Below, piece by piece: positions 20,609 through 26,973 of a DNA stretch of 26,973 nt; the first letter of the stretch is position 1; the number at the start of each line of letters is the position of its first letter. This DNA comes from a virus: positions 1 to 26,973 of IMG/VR virus record IMGVR_UViG_3300049825_000626; one strand, given 5' to 3'. The notes under the pieces are model-generated. The model made no database searches. It was not told where the DNA came from and worked only from the letters and a program-made list of their open reading frames with translations. Made by a program: the position numbers and the translations under genes.

Positions 20609-20821
20609 TCAAACCCATGACATCGGGGGGAGCTTGAGCAGCTCGAAGAGCTTCCAGCTGTGCTCGCGGTCGGGGGACCGCTTGCCGCGCTCCCACAGGG
20701 ACACGGATGACTTGGAGCAGCCGAGCCGCTTAGCGAGCGCGGTCTGCGATAGGTTGGCGGCTTCGCGCGCGGCCGACAGCCGCGCGCCGGGGTCTCGTGG
20801 AGCAGAAGTGCGTTTCGCCAT
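20609..20821 (-). CDS. XRE-family repressor/regulator
   Basis: A 70-aa HTH_3 (lambda-repressor-like) protein from ATG 20821. The HTH is at about 14-50 (LSAAREAANLSQTALAKRLG, then SKSSVSLWERGKRSPD). It lacks a C-terminal cleavage or dimerisation domain, so it is closer to Cro or a short repressor than to full CI. There is no SD before the ATG. An operator-like TTGACATATGTC is centred about 15 bp upstream, so it probably regulates itself. It lies between the divergent leftward and rightward operons. Confidence 0.75.
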   Translation of the reverse strand: MAKRTSAPRDPGARLSAAREAANLSQTALAKRLGCSKSSVSLWERGKRSPDREHSWKLFELLKLPPMSWV

Positions 20822-20830
20822 GGGAGAGCG

Positions 20831-20843
20831 TTGACATATGTCC
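20831..20843. promoter_or_regulatory. Operator TTGACATATGTCC (O1)
   Basis: The core GACATATGTC is a perfect palindrome. It lies 10 bp upstream of the repressor ATG and is identical to the site at 20913-20925. Confidence 0.6.
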
Positions 20844-20912
20844 ACCGGCCCGTCAAGGCCTTTAGGCCCCGCGTCCATGCACCGCATGCGGGTCGGTTTT
20901 TTTGCCCGTTCG

Positions 20913-20925
20913 TTGACATATGTCC
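20913..20925. promoter_or_regulatory. Operator TTGACATATGTCC (O2), -35-like
   Basis: TTGACA at 20913-20918 is a consensus -35 in the plus direction, overlapped by the GACATATGTC palindrome. This fits repression of the rightward early promoter. Confidence 0.6.
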
Positions 20926-20939
20926 TTGCGCTCCGGATC

Positions 20940-20959
20940 GAATAGACGTACGTCTATTC
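20940..20959. promoter_or_regulatory. Perfect 20-bp palindrome GAATAGACGTACGTCTATTC
   Basis: Uninterrupted 20-bp palindrome between O2 and O3. Its centre GACGTACGTC resembles the decamer family. A dimeric regulator could bind it as the primary operator. Confidence 0.65.
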
Positions 20960-20963
20960 TCAG

Positions 20964-20975
20964 TTGACAGATGTC
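20964..20975. promoter_or_regulatory. Operator TTGACAGATGTC (O3)
   Basis: One base differs from O1 and O2 inside the core. It lies 16 bp upstream of the first early gene start (20992). Confidence 0.55.
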
Positions 20976-20991
20976 GACGACGGAGGGCGCG

Positions 20992-21237
20992 ATGATGGCA
21001 CTGGGCACGGAAACAGAGTTCACGGTTTGGGCCGGTGGCGACGCGCAGGACGGCGAGTCCATCACCGCTGACAGCGCGAGTGAGGCGGCTTGGTTCTACT
21101 GCGTCGAGCGCCTCGGCTTCGGCGACCGCTGCGTGCTGAACGTGCAGGCGTTCGGCGAGCACGTGCGCCAGTTCGACGCTGAGCGCCGCGCCGGCAAAGC
21201 GCGCGTTGAGCCGCACGACGCGTCGGGGTGGGTATGA
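20992..21237 (+). CDS. First early-operon protein, hypothetical
   Basis: An 81-aa protein. ATG 20992 is preferred because GGAGGG lies 5 nt upstream; ATG 20971 is inside operator O3. The sequence is mixed alpha/beta, acidic (TEFTVWAGGDAQDGESITAD, CVERLGFGDRC), and resembles small phage proteins of unknown function. It overlaps the next gene by 4 nt (ATGA). Confidence 0.65.
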   Translation: MMALGTETEFTVWAGGDAQDGESITADSASEAAWFYCVERLGFGDRCVLNVQAFGEHVRQFDAERRAGKARVEPHDASGWV

Positions 21238-21557
21238 GCGACCTGTTCGACTTCGAGGTCGACGCGCTCATGGGGCGGCCAGCGGTGGTCGTCGAGCACG
21301 ATCAGCGAATCGCGCTCGAAGCTGAGCGCGCGCACTTCACGTGGGCGATGAGTGCGGCGAGTCGTCGTCCACGCCGTGACGTCATCTGGCGCGCGTTCAT
21401 GGCAGCGCGCATCGGCGGCAAGAGCGCCAGCGACTACCCAGCGTTTCGAAACTCTTGGATCGCAGCGTTTCGCGCTGGCGTGACGAACGAGTCGCGCGCG
21501 CTCAACGGTCTGCCGGAGATCGACCCCGAAGCGTTTTTCGTCAAGGAGGCTGCGTGA
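21234..21557 (+). CDS. Hypothetical early protein
   Basis: A 107-aa protein from ATG 21234 (ATGA overlap; GTG 21228 is an alternative). An acidic N-terminus (SDLFDFEVDALM) is followed by a basic helical region (RRPRRDVIWRAFMAARIGG) and a tail with aromatic residues (RNSWIAAFRAG). No recognised motif. Confidence 0.6.
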   Translation: MSDLFDFEVDALMGRPAVVVEHDQRIALEAERAHFTWAMSAASRRPRRDVIWRAFMAARIGGKSASDYPAFRNSWIAAFRAGVTNESRALNGLPEIDPEAFFVKEAA

Positions 21558-21814
21558 TGGCGAGCAAACTCGAAGTGACCCTGTGCGCGAAGATGGACGA
21601 GCGCGAGCGCCGCGAGATCGCGATGCGCAACACGCTCGCGAACATCCGCGATCTGGACCTGGCGTGCAGCCGGAGGCTGCTGGTGCACCAGTGCCTGGCG
21701 TGGATGGAGGCACACGAGGAGTGCAACGAAGCAGCGCGCCAGCTGTCTGACAGCGCCGAGCTTGAGGTGGCCGCGCCCGTAGAGATGTTCCGCGGAAGGG
21801 CTGTGGCCGTATGA
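21557..21814 (+). CDS. Hypothetical helical early protein
   Basis: An 85-aa protein from ATG 21557 behind AAGGAGG. It is helical and charged with Cys residues (CAKMDERERREIAMRNTLA, CSRRLLVHQCLAWMEAHEEC), possibly a small zinc or thiol site. The start shares one base with the preceding stop. Confidence 0.6.
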   Translation: MASKLEVTLCAKMDERERREIAMRNTLANIRDLDLACSRRLLVHQCLAWMEAHEECNEAARQLSDSAELEVAAPVEMFRGRAVAV

Positions 21815-21966
21815 GCAAGCTTGTCGAGACCACAACGCGCGAGAGCCGACGGGGCGACATCGAACGCATCGTGAACAATCTAACGCCGGTCGACCTGCTG
21901 TGGCTGCGCACGACCGTTGAGCAAGAGCTGAATCGCCGAGGCTTCGGCGGGGAGAATCGAAAGTGA
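21811..21966 (+). CDS. Small hypothetical protein (51 aa)
   Basis: ATG 21811 overlaps the preceding stop by 4 nt and the next GTG overlaps its stop (21963). The protein has a charged N-terminus and a helix (LTPVDLLWLRTTVEQELNRR). It fits the tight operon spacing exactly, which supports it despite its size. Confidence 0.6.
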   Translation: MSKLVETTTRESRRGDIERIVNNLTPVDLLWLRTTVEQELNRRGFGGENRK

Positions 21967-22328
21967 GCGACGCAAAGATTCACGAACTGTTTGCGGCCTG
22001 GAACGCTGACGCGATGACGCAGCGGAGCGTGGGCGATGTGCCCGCGCCTGTGGCCCGAACATCTGTCGAGTGCGGGTGCGGCACGAAGATCGAGCGCATC
22101 GGCAAGCCCATCATGCGCGAGGGCCTGAGCTACGTCTGCGACGCCTGCATGGAGCTGAAGCACTCCGACGACCCGCACGCGCTCGTGGAGAAGCTGGCCA
22201 CGAGCGTCGAGCGCAACGCGGTCGTGAAGTTTCTGCGCGAGCTGGCGACCTACACGCGACTTGGGTCGAAGGCAGCTGCGCTGCTCAACGCCGCCGACGC
22301 CATCGAGAAGGGAGAGCACCATGGGTGA
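21963..22328 (+). CDS. Zinc-ribbon early protein
   Basis: A 121-aa protein from GTG 21963 (GTGA overlap). The middle has CGCG and CDAC, a four-cysteine zinc site (about 37-60), followed by a helical C-terminal half (HALVEKLATSVERNAVVKFL). Possibly DNA- or RNA-binding. It overlaps the HNH gene by 8 nt. Confidence 0.6.
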   Translation: MSDAKIHELFAAWNADAMTQRSVGDVPAPVARTSVECGCGTKIERIGKPIMREGLSYVCDACMELKHSDDPHALVEKLATSVERNAVVKFLRELATYTRLGSKAAALLNAADAIEKGEHHG

Positions 22329-22791
22329 TTACGACCAGCGATTCGTGACGAAGTTCTGGTCACACATCGAGAAGCCCGGGGCGGACGATTGCTGGACCTG
22401 GAAGCTCAGCTGCACGGCTGCTGGGTACGGACAGATTTGGTGCGTAGACACGATGAAGTACGCGCACCGGATCGCCTACGAGCTGATCAAGGGTCCGATT
22501 CCCACGGGGATGGAAGTGCTGCACGCGTGCGACAACCCGCCATGCGCGAACCCAGCACATCTTCGAGTCGGCACGCACGCGGACAACATGCGGGACATGG
22601 CCGTGCGTGGTCGCCAAGGCAAGACGCCGCGCGGGCCATGCCCGCGCCGGAAGCTTACGCCTGAGCAAGTTCGCGCGATTCGCGCGAACGCGCAAAACGA
22701 AACGCTAACCGCCCAGGCGCAGCGCTACGTCGTGGCGTTCAACACCATCTGGGGCGTTGCCCACCGACTCACTTACAAGGACGTGGTGTGA
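22321..22791 (+). CDS. HNH endonuclease
   Basis: A 156-aa protein from ATG 22321. The HNH core reads AHRIAYELIKGPIPTG (about 48-63) then VLHACDNPPCANPAHLRVGT (66-85) and NMRDM, with the catalytic His near 68, Asn77 and His80, and CWTW near 24-27. This is the phage HNH_3-type homing or nicking endonuclease. A C-terminal basic helix (PCPRRKLTPEQVRAIRANA) is a typical DNA-binding extension. It is embedded between early genes, as homing endonucleases often are. Confidence 0.8.
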   Translation: MGDYDQRFVTKFWSHIEKPGADDCWTWKLSCTAAGYGQIWCVDTMKYAHRIAYELIKGPIPTGMEVLHACDNPPCANPAHLRVGTHADNMRDMAVRGRQGKTPRGPCPRRKLTPEQVRAIRANAQNETLTAQAQRYVVAFNTIWGVAHRLTYKDVV

Positions 22792-23765
22792 TGGCATTCA
22801 GCACAGACGCTGATGGCTTTGTGGTTGGGTATGAGTTTGGCGCGCGTTCATACCCTGAGATGATCCACCCGGCATTGTCACAGACTCTGGCCAAGGTTGT
22901 TCGACGTTGCCCGGAAGATGCCTGGCGAATCAAACAGCAAACCGAGCGTGTTGAGAGGGAGGACTCCGACGCGATGGACGGTGGGAACATTTTGGACGCG
23001 CTGCTCACCGCGACCACGCCGTGGAACGAGACCGACTGCCCGGTTCAGAAGTGGACGGCCGAAACAAAGAAGCCGACCGACCCGATCGACTACAGCGACT
23101 GGAACGGGCTGCGCATCCTCAGCTGCGAGACACTGCAGACCAAAGCGGCGAAGGAGTGTGCGGCTGACGCGCGCCGCAACGGGCTGGTCCCAGTGCTCTC
23201 ACACAAGTTCGTCAAAGAGGTCGAGCGCGCGAACGACATGCTTGTGCGGATGGAGCTCGCTGGATTTGACAGATCCCAATACCACTACCAATGCGCGTTG
23301 GCGTGGGTTGAAACGGCAGCCAACAACACACGGGTCCAGTGCTGCGGCAGGCTCGACTTTCTCAAGAAAGACTGGACAGAGGTCGTGGATCTCAAGCGCG
23401 TTGAGAGCCTGGACCAACGCTCGCTTGAAGCGGCTACGGATCGATACGGCTGGGCCTTACAGGCGGCAGTTTATTCCCGCGCCGTGGTGCTGCTGATCGC
23501 TGCGGGACTCGCAGACATACCGCGCACCGTTGACTGGCCGCCGTCGTGGCGCTGGCTGTTCGCGCGCACCGCTCCCGTGGTCGCGTGCACGTTGCGCCCT
23601 GCTGATGCGCGGTTGCTGCAGGCCGGTGAAGCCGCTTGGAACCGCGCGGTGAACGAATGGGCCGAGGGCCTCGCAACCGGGCTGTGGCGCGGCCACGAGT
23701 CCGACCACACGCCACTCGACGCTACCTCATGGGCACTGGATCAAATGGAGGCTGACCTTGTCTGA
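22791..23765 (+). CDS. RecE-like PD-(D/E)XK exonuclease
   Basis: A 324-aa protein (ATG 22791; GTG 22788 also possible). The nuclease core lies at about 184-230: GRLDFL (Asp189), VVDLK (Asp200, Lys202) and GWALQAAVYS, the order expected for PDDEXK exonucleases of the RecE/phage exodeoxyribonuclease VIII group. Such enzymes resect dsDNA ends to give ssDNA for recombination. The RecA-fold ATPase follows with an 8-nt overlap, so together they form a recombination module. Confidence 0.75.
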   Translation: MAFSTDADGFVVGYEFGARSYPEMIHPALSQTLAKVVRRCPEDAWRIKQQTERVEREDSDAMDGGNILDALLTATTPWNETDCPVQKWTAETKKPTDPIDYSDWNGLRILSCETLQTKAAKECAADARRNGLVPVLSHKFVKEVERANDMLVRMELAGFDRSQYHYQCALAWVETAANNTRVQCCGRLDFLKKDWTEVVDLKRVESLDQRSLEAATDRYGWALQAAVYSRAVVLLIAAGLADIPRTVDWPPSWRWLFARTAPVVACTLRPADARLLQAGEAAWNRAVNEWAEGLATGLWRGHESDHTPLDATSWALDQMEADLV

Positions 23766-24819
23766 GTTCACGCACGAAGTTGCGCGGCCCGGAAACCTGC
23801 CGCTTGCGATCTCGATCGCGGGCTACGCCAAGAGCGGCAAGACCAAGAGCGCGCTTCGGCTGGCGAAGGGTATTCAGTCGGTGCGCGGCGGGGACATCTG
23901 GGGACTGGACTCCGAGAACCGCATGCACGAGTACGGCGACCAGTTCCACTTCCAGCGCGTGGCGATCAAGCCCCCGTTCTCGCCGCAGCGCTACCAGGGA
24001 GCGATCCAGTACGCCTACGACAACGGCGCGCGCATCATGGTGATCGACAGCATGAGCGACGAGCACGACGGCGAAGGCGGCCTACTCGACATGCACGAGG
24101 CTTTCCTCCGCGAGCGCACAGGCAGCGCTGAGCCGAGCGAAGGCGACCGAGGCCGCTACGGTCAGCAAGGTTGGGCGCGCGTGAAGCCAGCCCGCAAGCG
24201 CTTGGAGAACTACATCCGCCGCCTGCGCGACTTCGAGGACGTCGTCTTCATCCTCTGCTACCGCGCAACCATGAAGTACGTCCCGAAGACGAAGGACGAC
24301 AAGCTCCGCATGCAGGCCGGCGAGGTGAAGCAGGACCAGACCGACGTGCAGTGGGAGGTGTCGAGCACGAGCGACGTTCCGTTTATCTGCTCGGTCTCGC
24401 TGCTGCTGATTCCCGGTGAGAGCGGCTCGCCGATCGTGAAGGCCACGACCGAGGCGGAGAAGAAGCTGATTCTCCGCACGGACACGTACGGCCCGTTTTT
24501 GCAGACGGTGAAGCAGCTGGACGAGAACGTGGGCCGCAAGCTGTACGAGTTGGCGAAGGGCTCCGCGCGCGCGAGCTCGGCGGCGCTGGTGTTCAATAAG
24601 AACTACGTCGGCCCTCATGGGATGGCGGGTCTGCCTGTCGCAACAGCCACGCCGGGAGAGCGCGCGCAGTACGTGGAATGGCTGAACGAGCGCCACTTCG
24701 CGGCGAAGGATGAGCGGACCCGTGCAGCAATCGACGAGCACCGCGCCGCTGTCATCCAGGTCGACGTCGATCTCGACTCTGACCGCGCCGAGGCTGCGCT
24801 TGCGGGAGCCGCCGAATGA
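23758..24819 (+). CDS. Sak4-like RecA-fold ATPase
   Basis: A 353-aa protein from TTG 23758 with a good SD (GGAGG). Walker A GYAKSGKTK is at 22-30 and Walker B RIMVIDSMSDE at 92-102, then a Gly-rich and charged middle (GEGGLLDMHEAFL) and a segment resembling DNA-binding loops (YCRATMKYVPK-like, about 160-180). The arrangement suits phage single-strand annealing or recombinase ATPases of the Sak4 group. The C-terminal tail is acidic. It works with the upstream exonuclease in ssDNA recombination. The subfamily assignment is tentative. Confidence 0.65.
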   Translation: MSEFTHEVARPGNLPLAISIAGYAKSGKTKSALRLAKGIQSVRGGDIWGLDSENRMHEYGDQFHFQRVAIKPPFSPQRYQGAIQYAYDNGARIMVIDSMSDEHDGEGGLLDMHEAFLRERTGSAEPSEGDRGRYGQQGWARVKPARKRLENYIRRLRDFEDVVFILCYRATMKYVPKTKDDKLRMQAGEVKQDQTDVQWEVSSTSDVPFICSVSLLLIPGESGSPIVKATTEAEKKLILRTDTYGPFLQTVKQLDENVGRKLYELAKGSARASSAALVFNKNYVGPHGMAGLPVATATPGERAQYVEWLNERHFAAKDERTRAAIDEHRAAVIQVDVDLDSDRAEAALAGAAE

Positions 24820-25070
24820 TCGCGTGCAAGAGCTGCGGGGCCGAGATCGTTTGGTGTGTGACCGAGCAAGGGAAGCGCATGCCGATCGACGCCAAACCAA
24901 GCGACCAGGGGAACGTGTGCATGTTCGAGTGCCCCGAGACCGGCACAGACATGTGCCGAGTCATCTCGAGGGATGAGCTTGCGACGTGGTCAGCTGACGA
25001 AGACGGCCAGATGTACACGAGCCACTTCGCCACATGCCCGAACGCCAAGCGGCACCGGAAGGGCAAATGA
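24816..25070 (+). CDS. Phage zinc-ribbon protein
   Basis: An 84-aa protein from ATG 24816 (ATGA overlap). CKSCGAEIVW, then GKRMPIDAKP, GN and a distal HFATCPNA form the well-known small phage zinc protein pattern (C-x2-C, then a C/H pair). Function is not established. It overlaps the coiled-coil gene by 4 nt. Confidence 0.7.
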   Translation: MIACKSCGAEIVWCVTEQGKRMPIDAKPSDQGNVCMFECPETGTDMCRVISRDELATWSADEDGQMYTSHFATCPNAKRHRKGK

Positions 25071-25495
25071 GCCAGGCTGAGCAGATGAGCGACACGAGTC
25101 TAGAGCAGTATCTGCAGCAGATGTCGGCGCTGAAGCAAATCCTCGAAGCAGTGCGCGCGCTGAAGCCTGCGGACGGGCTGTTGCCGCATGGTCACGCCAA
25201 CGCGCTCGGCATGGCCACCAGCCGAGCCGAATCCGCCAACGCCAGATTGCGCGACGCCGAGGAAAACTTGGCATCTCGTATTGAGACATGCGTCCTGCTC
25301 AACGCCGAAGTCGAGCGCCTGCAAAAGGTGGTCGCCGAACTAAGCAACGAACTCTCGCGTTTTCGCAAACGCGAGGTGGAGGTGCAGACGCTGGTTGAGC
25401 TGGCGATCCAGCTACGCCTGCCGAACGACTCGGACTCGGACGTGCTTTACGACGCAGCGGTCGCCGTGCGCGAGTTCCAGGTGCCCAATGGCTGA
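25067..25495 (+). CDS. Coiled-coil hypothetical protein
   Basis: A 142-aa protein from ATG 25067 (ATGA overlap). Long amphipathic helices (SALKQILEAVRALK, NARLRDAEENLASRIE, NAEVERLQKVVAELSNELSR) point to a coiled coil. No catalytic motif. It resembles the minus-strand coiled-coil gene at 11771 only in type, not in recognisable sequence. Confidence 0.6.
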   Translation: MSQAEQMSDTSLEQYLQQMSALKQILEAVRALKPADGLLPHGHANALGMATSRAESANARLRDAEENLASRIETCVLLNAEVERLQKVVAELSNELSRFRKREVEVQTLVELAIQLRLPNDSDSDVLYDAAVAVREFQVPNG

Positions 25496-25682
25496 GCCGC
25501 CCGAGCGAGTAAGCGTCCGCGCCGCGCTCCAGCCAATGAAGTCAACCAACCAGGAAGACACCTTCAGCGGTGCGCAGGCGCGAACGAACCGGGGGATAAC
25601 CCGTCAACATTGCCTGTGGCAATCATTATTGATCACCCGTGCTACTTCTGACCGCGTGCCCGCTCGACGTCCTCGGGCGTGA
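25488..25682 (+). CDS. Possible last early-operon gene (64 aa), doubtful
   Basis: ATG 25488 overlaps the previous stop by 8 nt. The Arg- and Gln-rich frame crosses a hairpin (25609-25623) and overlaps the convergent gene by 41 nt. Those facts weaken it; it could be a run-on frame without function. Confidence 0.25.
   Translation: MAEPPERVSVRAALQPMKSTNQEDTFSGAQARTNRGITRQHCLWQSLLITRATSDRVPARRPRA
25543..25555 (+). repeat. Plus-strand CAACCAACCAGGA element
   Basis: Same core as the minus-strand start-associated sequences, but here no start codon follows at the usual distance. Confidence 0.4.
25609..25630 (+). terminator. Weak intrinsic terminator of the early operon
   Basis: ATTGCC (25609-25614), loop TGT, GGCAAT (25618-25623), then CATTATT. 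A 6-bp stem with a modest T-tract between convergent transcription units. Confidence 0.45.
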
Positions 25683-25938
25683 CACGTGGCAGTTCGGTCG
25701 TCTTGAGTGGATCGAACCACTTGGTCGGCCGTCGCTCCCGGGCTGCTGGCGGCGGCGGCGGCAGCTTTTCCATGGTGTGACAGCGATCCGCCACAAGTCG
25801 GATCGCTGTCTGAATCACCATGCCCATGCGGTCAGTCTCGGTCCGTGTTAGGCGATTGCCGCCGACGCTTTCGATCGCGTTGGCGGCCTGGTTCACGCAG
25901 CCCGCGACAATCATGTCCAGCTCTTCGCGGGAAATCAT
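25642..25938 (-). CDS. Small hypothetical protein after holin-like gene
   Basis: A 98-aa protein from ATG 25938 (ATGA overlap). It has a helical N-terminal half (SREELDMIVAGCVNQAANAI, ...MGMVIQTAIRLVAD) and a Pro-rich, basic C-terminus (KLPPPPPAARERR). The Pro-rich tail may bind a partner. No family found. The longer frame upstream is a shadow of the membrane-protein gene. Confidence 0.55.
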   Translation of the reverse strand: MISREELDMIVAGCVNQAANAIESVGGNRLTRTETDRMGMVIQTAIRLVADRCHTMEKLPPPPPAARERRPTKWFDPLKTTELPRVTPEDVERARGQK

Positions 25939-26174
25939 TGGCCCGGCTGCGACTTCCCCGCGTCGATGATCTCCACCTCGCTGGGCGAGAAGTCGCCCGA
26001 GCGCTGGAGCGCCTCTTTCCCGCCGAGCAGAGCCCCGACCTGCCCGAGCAAGAGCACCCAGCGCGGATCCAGCAGCCCTGGGAGGCCGATCAGCGCGTGA
26101 CTCACTAGGACCAACATCCCGCCTACGATTACGACCGCAGCCTGCAGAGTTTTGGGATTGAGAACCGGCTTCAT
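25935..26174 (-). CDS. Holin-like membrane protein
   Basis: A 79-aa protein from ATG 26174 (no strong SD). Two hydrophobic segments (AAVVIVGGMLVLVSHALIGL, about 12-31; WVLLLGQVGALLGG, 43-56) are followed by a polar C-terminal tail (GDFSPSEVEIIDAGK). Size and layout suit a class II holin. The NlpC/P60 endolysin lies at 14999-15472, so the lysis genes are scattered. The call is from layout only. Confidence 0.5.
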   Translation of the reverse strand: MKPVLNPKTLQAAVVIVGGMLVLVSHALIGLPGLLDPRWVLLLGQVGALLGGKEALQRSGDFSPSEVEIIDAGKSQPGQ

Positions 26175-26222
26175 GACGCACCACAAACAGTCACGCCGCC
26201 AACACGCTGACCATGCATGTAG

Positions 26223-26238
26223 GCGCTCGTAAGAGCGC
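26223..26238. terminator. GC-rich hairpin GCGCTC/GAGCGC
   Basis: A 6-bp stem with loop GTAA, 39 bp past the stop of the repetitive-protein gene. No T-run. It may mark the end of that transcript. Confidence 0.35.
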
Positions 26239-26276
26239 TGCGCGGGAGTACTTGGCCGCGGCGTTCTGTATTCTGC

Positions 26277-26973
26277 CTAACAGTTTATCAGTGTTAGATT
26301 CGCGCGCCAAAGCAATCGCGTATCGTCATCTCGGGCGCGGTGGCCACCGCGCCCGAGTGTCATCGGCGGCGCGGTGATGTCCTTGAAAAAAGTCATCGGC
26401 GGAGGTGGTGGACAGTCCGTCCTGCTTCCGCACACGCTGGCGACGGGCAGAAAAACAAGCGGGACGATGTTGGCCGGCGGACAGTCAGACCGGCTACCTG
26501 CGACGGATGCCACAAAGAGCAGTCGGCTGATGGCTGCGGCGGGACAGTTGGTCGCCGTGCTCGCTACGCTTGCGACGTTGGCGCCTGCCGTCACCGATGC
26601 GGATGGCGCCTCCGACCGTGCGGCCGCGACGCTGGCGACCGTAGCGGAGCTGGTGAGCGCAGCGGTGGGGGCGTTGGTTACGTTGCCCGCGGCGGATGCG
26701 ACCGGAGCGCTGGCGCCAATGGCTGCGGTGGCGTTGGTGACGCTGCTGGCGACGCTGACGATCGGCAGGCTCCGGTCGAGCGCTGCTGCCGGAATGTTCG
26801 TCACGGTGAGCGCGACGGCGCCCAGTCCGCCTGTGATGCTCGCGCTCGGGATGTCGGTGCGCGTCGATGCGATGCAGGCGACCGAAGCGGCGGCGGTGAT
26901 CGTCGCGCTCGGGCAGTCGGTGCTGACGACGCACGCGCTGACCACCGGGAGATTGCGTGCAAGGGTTGTGGTC
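26277..26973 (-). CDS. Repetitive Ala/Thr/Ser-rich protein, 5' end beyond window
   Basis: An open frame runs from the right edge to TAG at 26277 (232 codons in window). It is built of about 21-residue units of the form VASVA-x3-(T/S)(N/D)-x-P-x-A-x-(I/V) (for example VASVAAARSEAPSASVTAG, VASVASTATNCPAAAISRL, VASVAGSRSDCPPANI), with a Pro-rich, charged C-terminal tail. Regular beta-repeat proteins of this kind are found in tail fibres, tail-tip or head-fibre proteins. GTG 26945 is internal to the frame, not the true start, because repeat sequence continues upstream of it. The function is inferred only from composition and position. Confidence 0.6.
   Translation of the reverse strand, partial: TTTLARNLPVVSACVVSTDCPSATITAAASVACIASTRTDIPSASITGGLGAVALTVTNIPAAALDRSLPIVSVASSVTNATAAIGASAPVASAAGNVTNAPTAALTSSATVASVAAARSEAPSASVTAGANVASVASTATNCPAAAISRLLFVASVAGSRSDCPPANIVPLVFLPVASVCGSRTDCPPPPPMTFFKDITAPPMTLGRGGHRARDDDTRLLWRANLTLINC

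Noticed and set aside
20881-20908. Rho-independent terminator at the CCGCATGCGG and T7 stretch
   Set aside because: The GC dyad has a loop of only two bases, so a stable hairpin before the T-run is unlikely; kept only as low-confidence sequence oddity.
1-26973. tRNA, rRNA, integrase or IS element
   Set aside because: No GGTTCGAATCC-type T-arm with matching acceptor stem, no tyrosine or serine recombinase, and no transposase motif was seen on either strand by eye. A tRNA scan would settle it.

Overview
This window is a segment of a high-GC tailed-phage (Caudoviricetes) genome or a closely related prophage. The evidence is a contiguous set of portal, scaffold-like and major-capsid genes beside a large terminase, together with a DnaB-like helicase, an origin-bearing initiator gene, a RecE-like exonuclease, a RecA-fold ATPase and an endolysin. 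No integrase, tRNA, rRNA, CRISPR or IS element was seen. Several tiny genes encode proteins with lipobox signal peptides and spanin-like layouts. This suggests a Gram-negative host of high GC, probably a proteobacterium, but the host cannot be named from the sequence. No identity to a described phage is claimed.

Layout. From 1 to about 10513 everything is on the minus strand and runs right to left as a late operon of ATGA/GTGA-overlapping genes. In transcription order it holds a spanin-like gene, an 82-aa protein, a tiny lipoprotein, an Acb2-like anti-CBASS protein, a second spanin-like paralogue, small zinc-ribbon proteins, TerL, small proteins, portal, scaffold-like protein, two putative head proteins, major capsid, and a gene cut by the left edge. 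Positions 10514-11135 hold no recognisable gene but two operator-like decamers. From 11136 to 20377 the minus strand carries many small accessory genes (zinc ribbons, membrane peptides, a winged-helix protein), an NlpC/P60-type endolysin, an adenine-type methyltransferase, a RusA-like resolvase, a DnaB-like helicase and a replication initiator. One lipoprotein gene at 11507-11719 points the other way, like a moron.

The control region lies at 20378-20991: an XRE repressor gene, three TTGACANATGTC sites and a perfect 20-bp palindrome. From 20992 to about 25495 a plus-strand early operon encodes small proteins, an HNH endonuclease, the RecE-like exonuclease, a Sak4-like ATPase and a zinc-ribbon protein. 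From 25642 to the right edge the minus strand resumes with a small protein, a holin-like membrane protein and a protein of about 21-residue tandem repeats that runs off the window.

The main non-gene signals are: (1) a textbook-looking -1 frameshift site (heptamer, 5-nt spacer, 9-bp stem) that would append a zinc ribbon to a 75-aa protein; (2) six 11-bp iterons inside the initiator gene, a lambda-O-like origin; (3) a recurring AATCAACCAGG start-associated sequence in front of at least eight genes; (4) a family of GACAWAYGTC operator-like decamers confined to intergenic DNA; and (5) an Acb2-type cyclic-nucleotide sponge within a duplicated spanin-like cassette.
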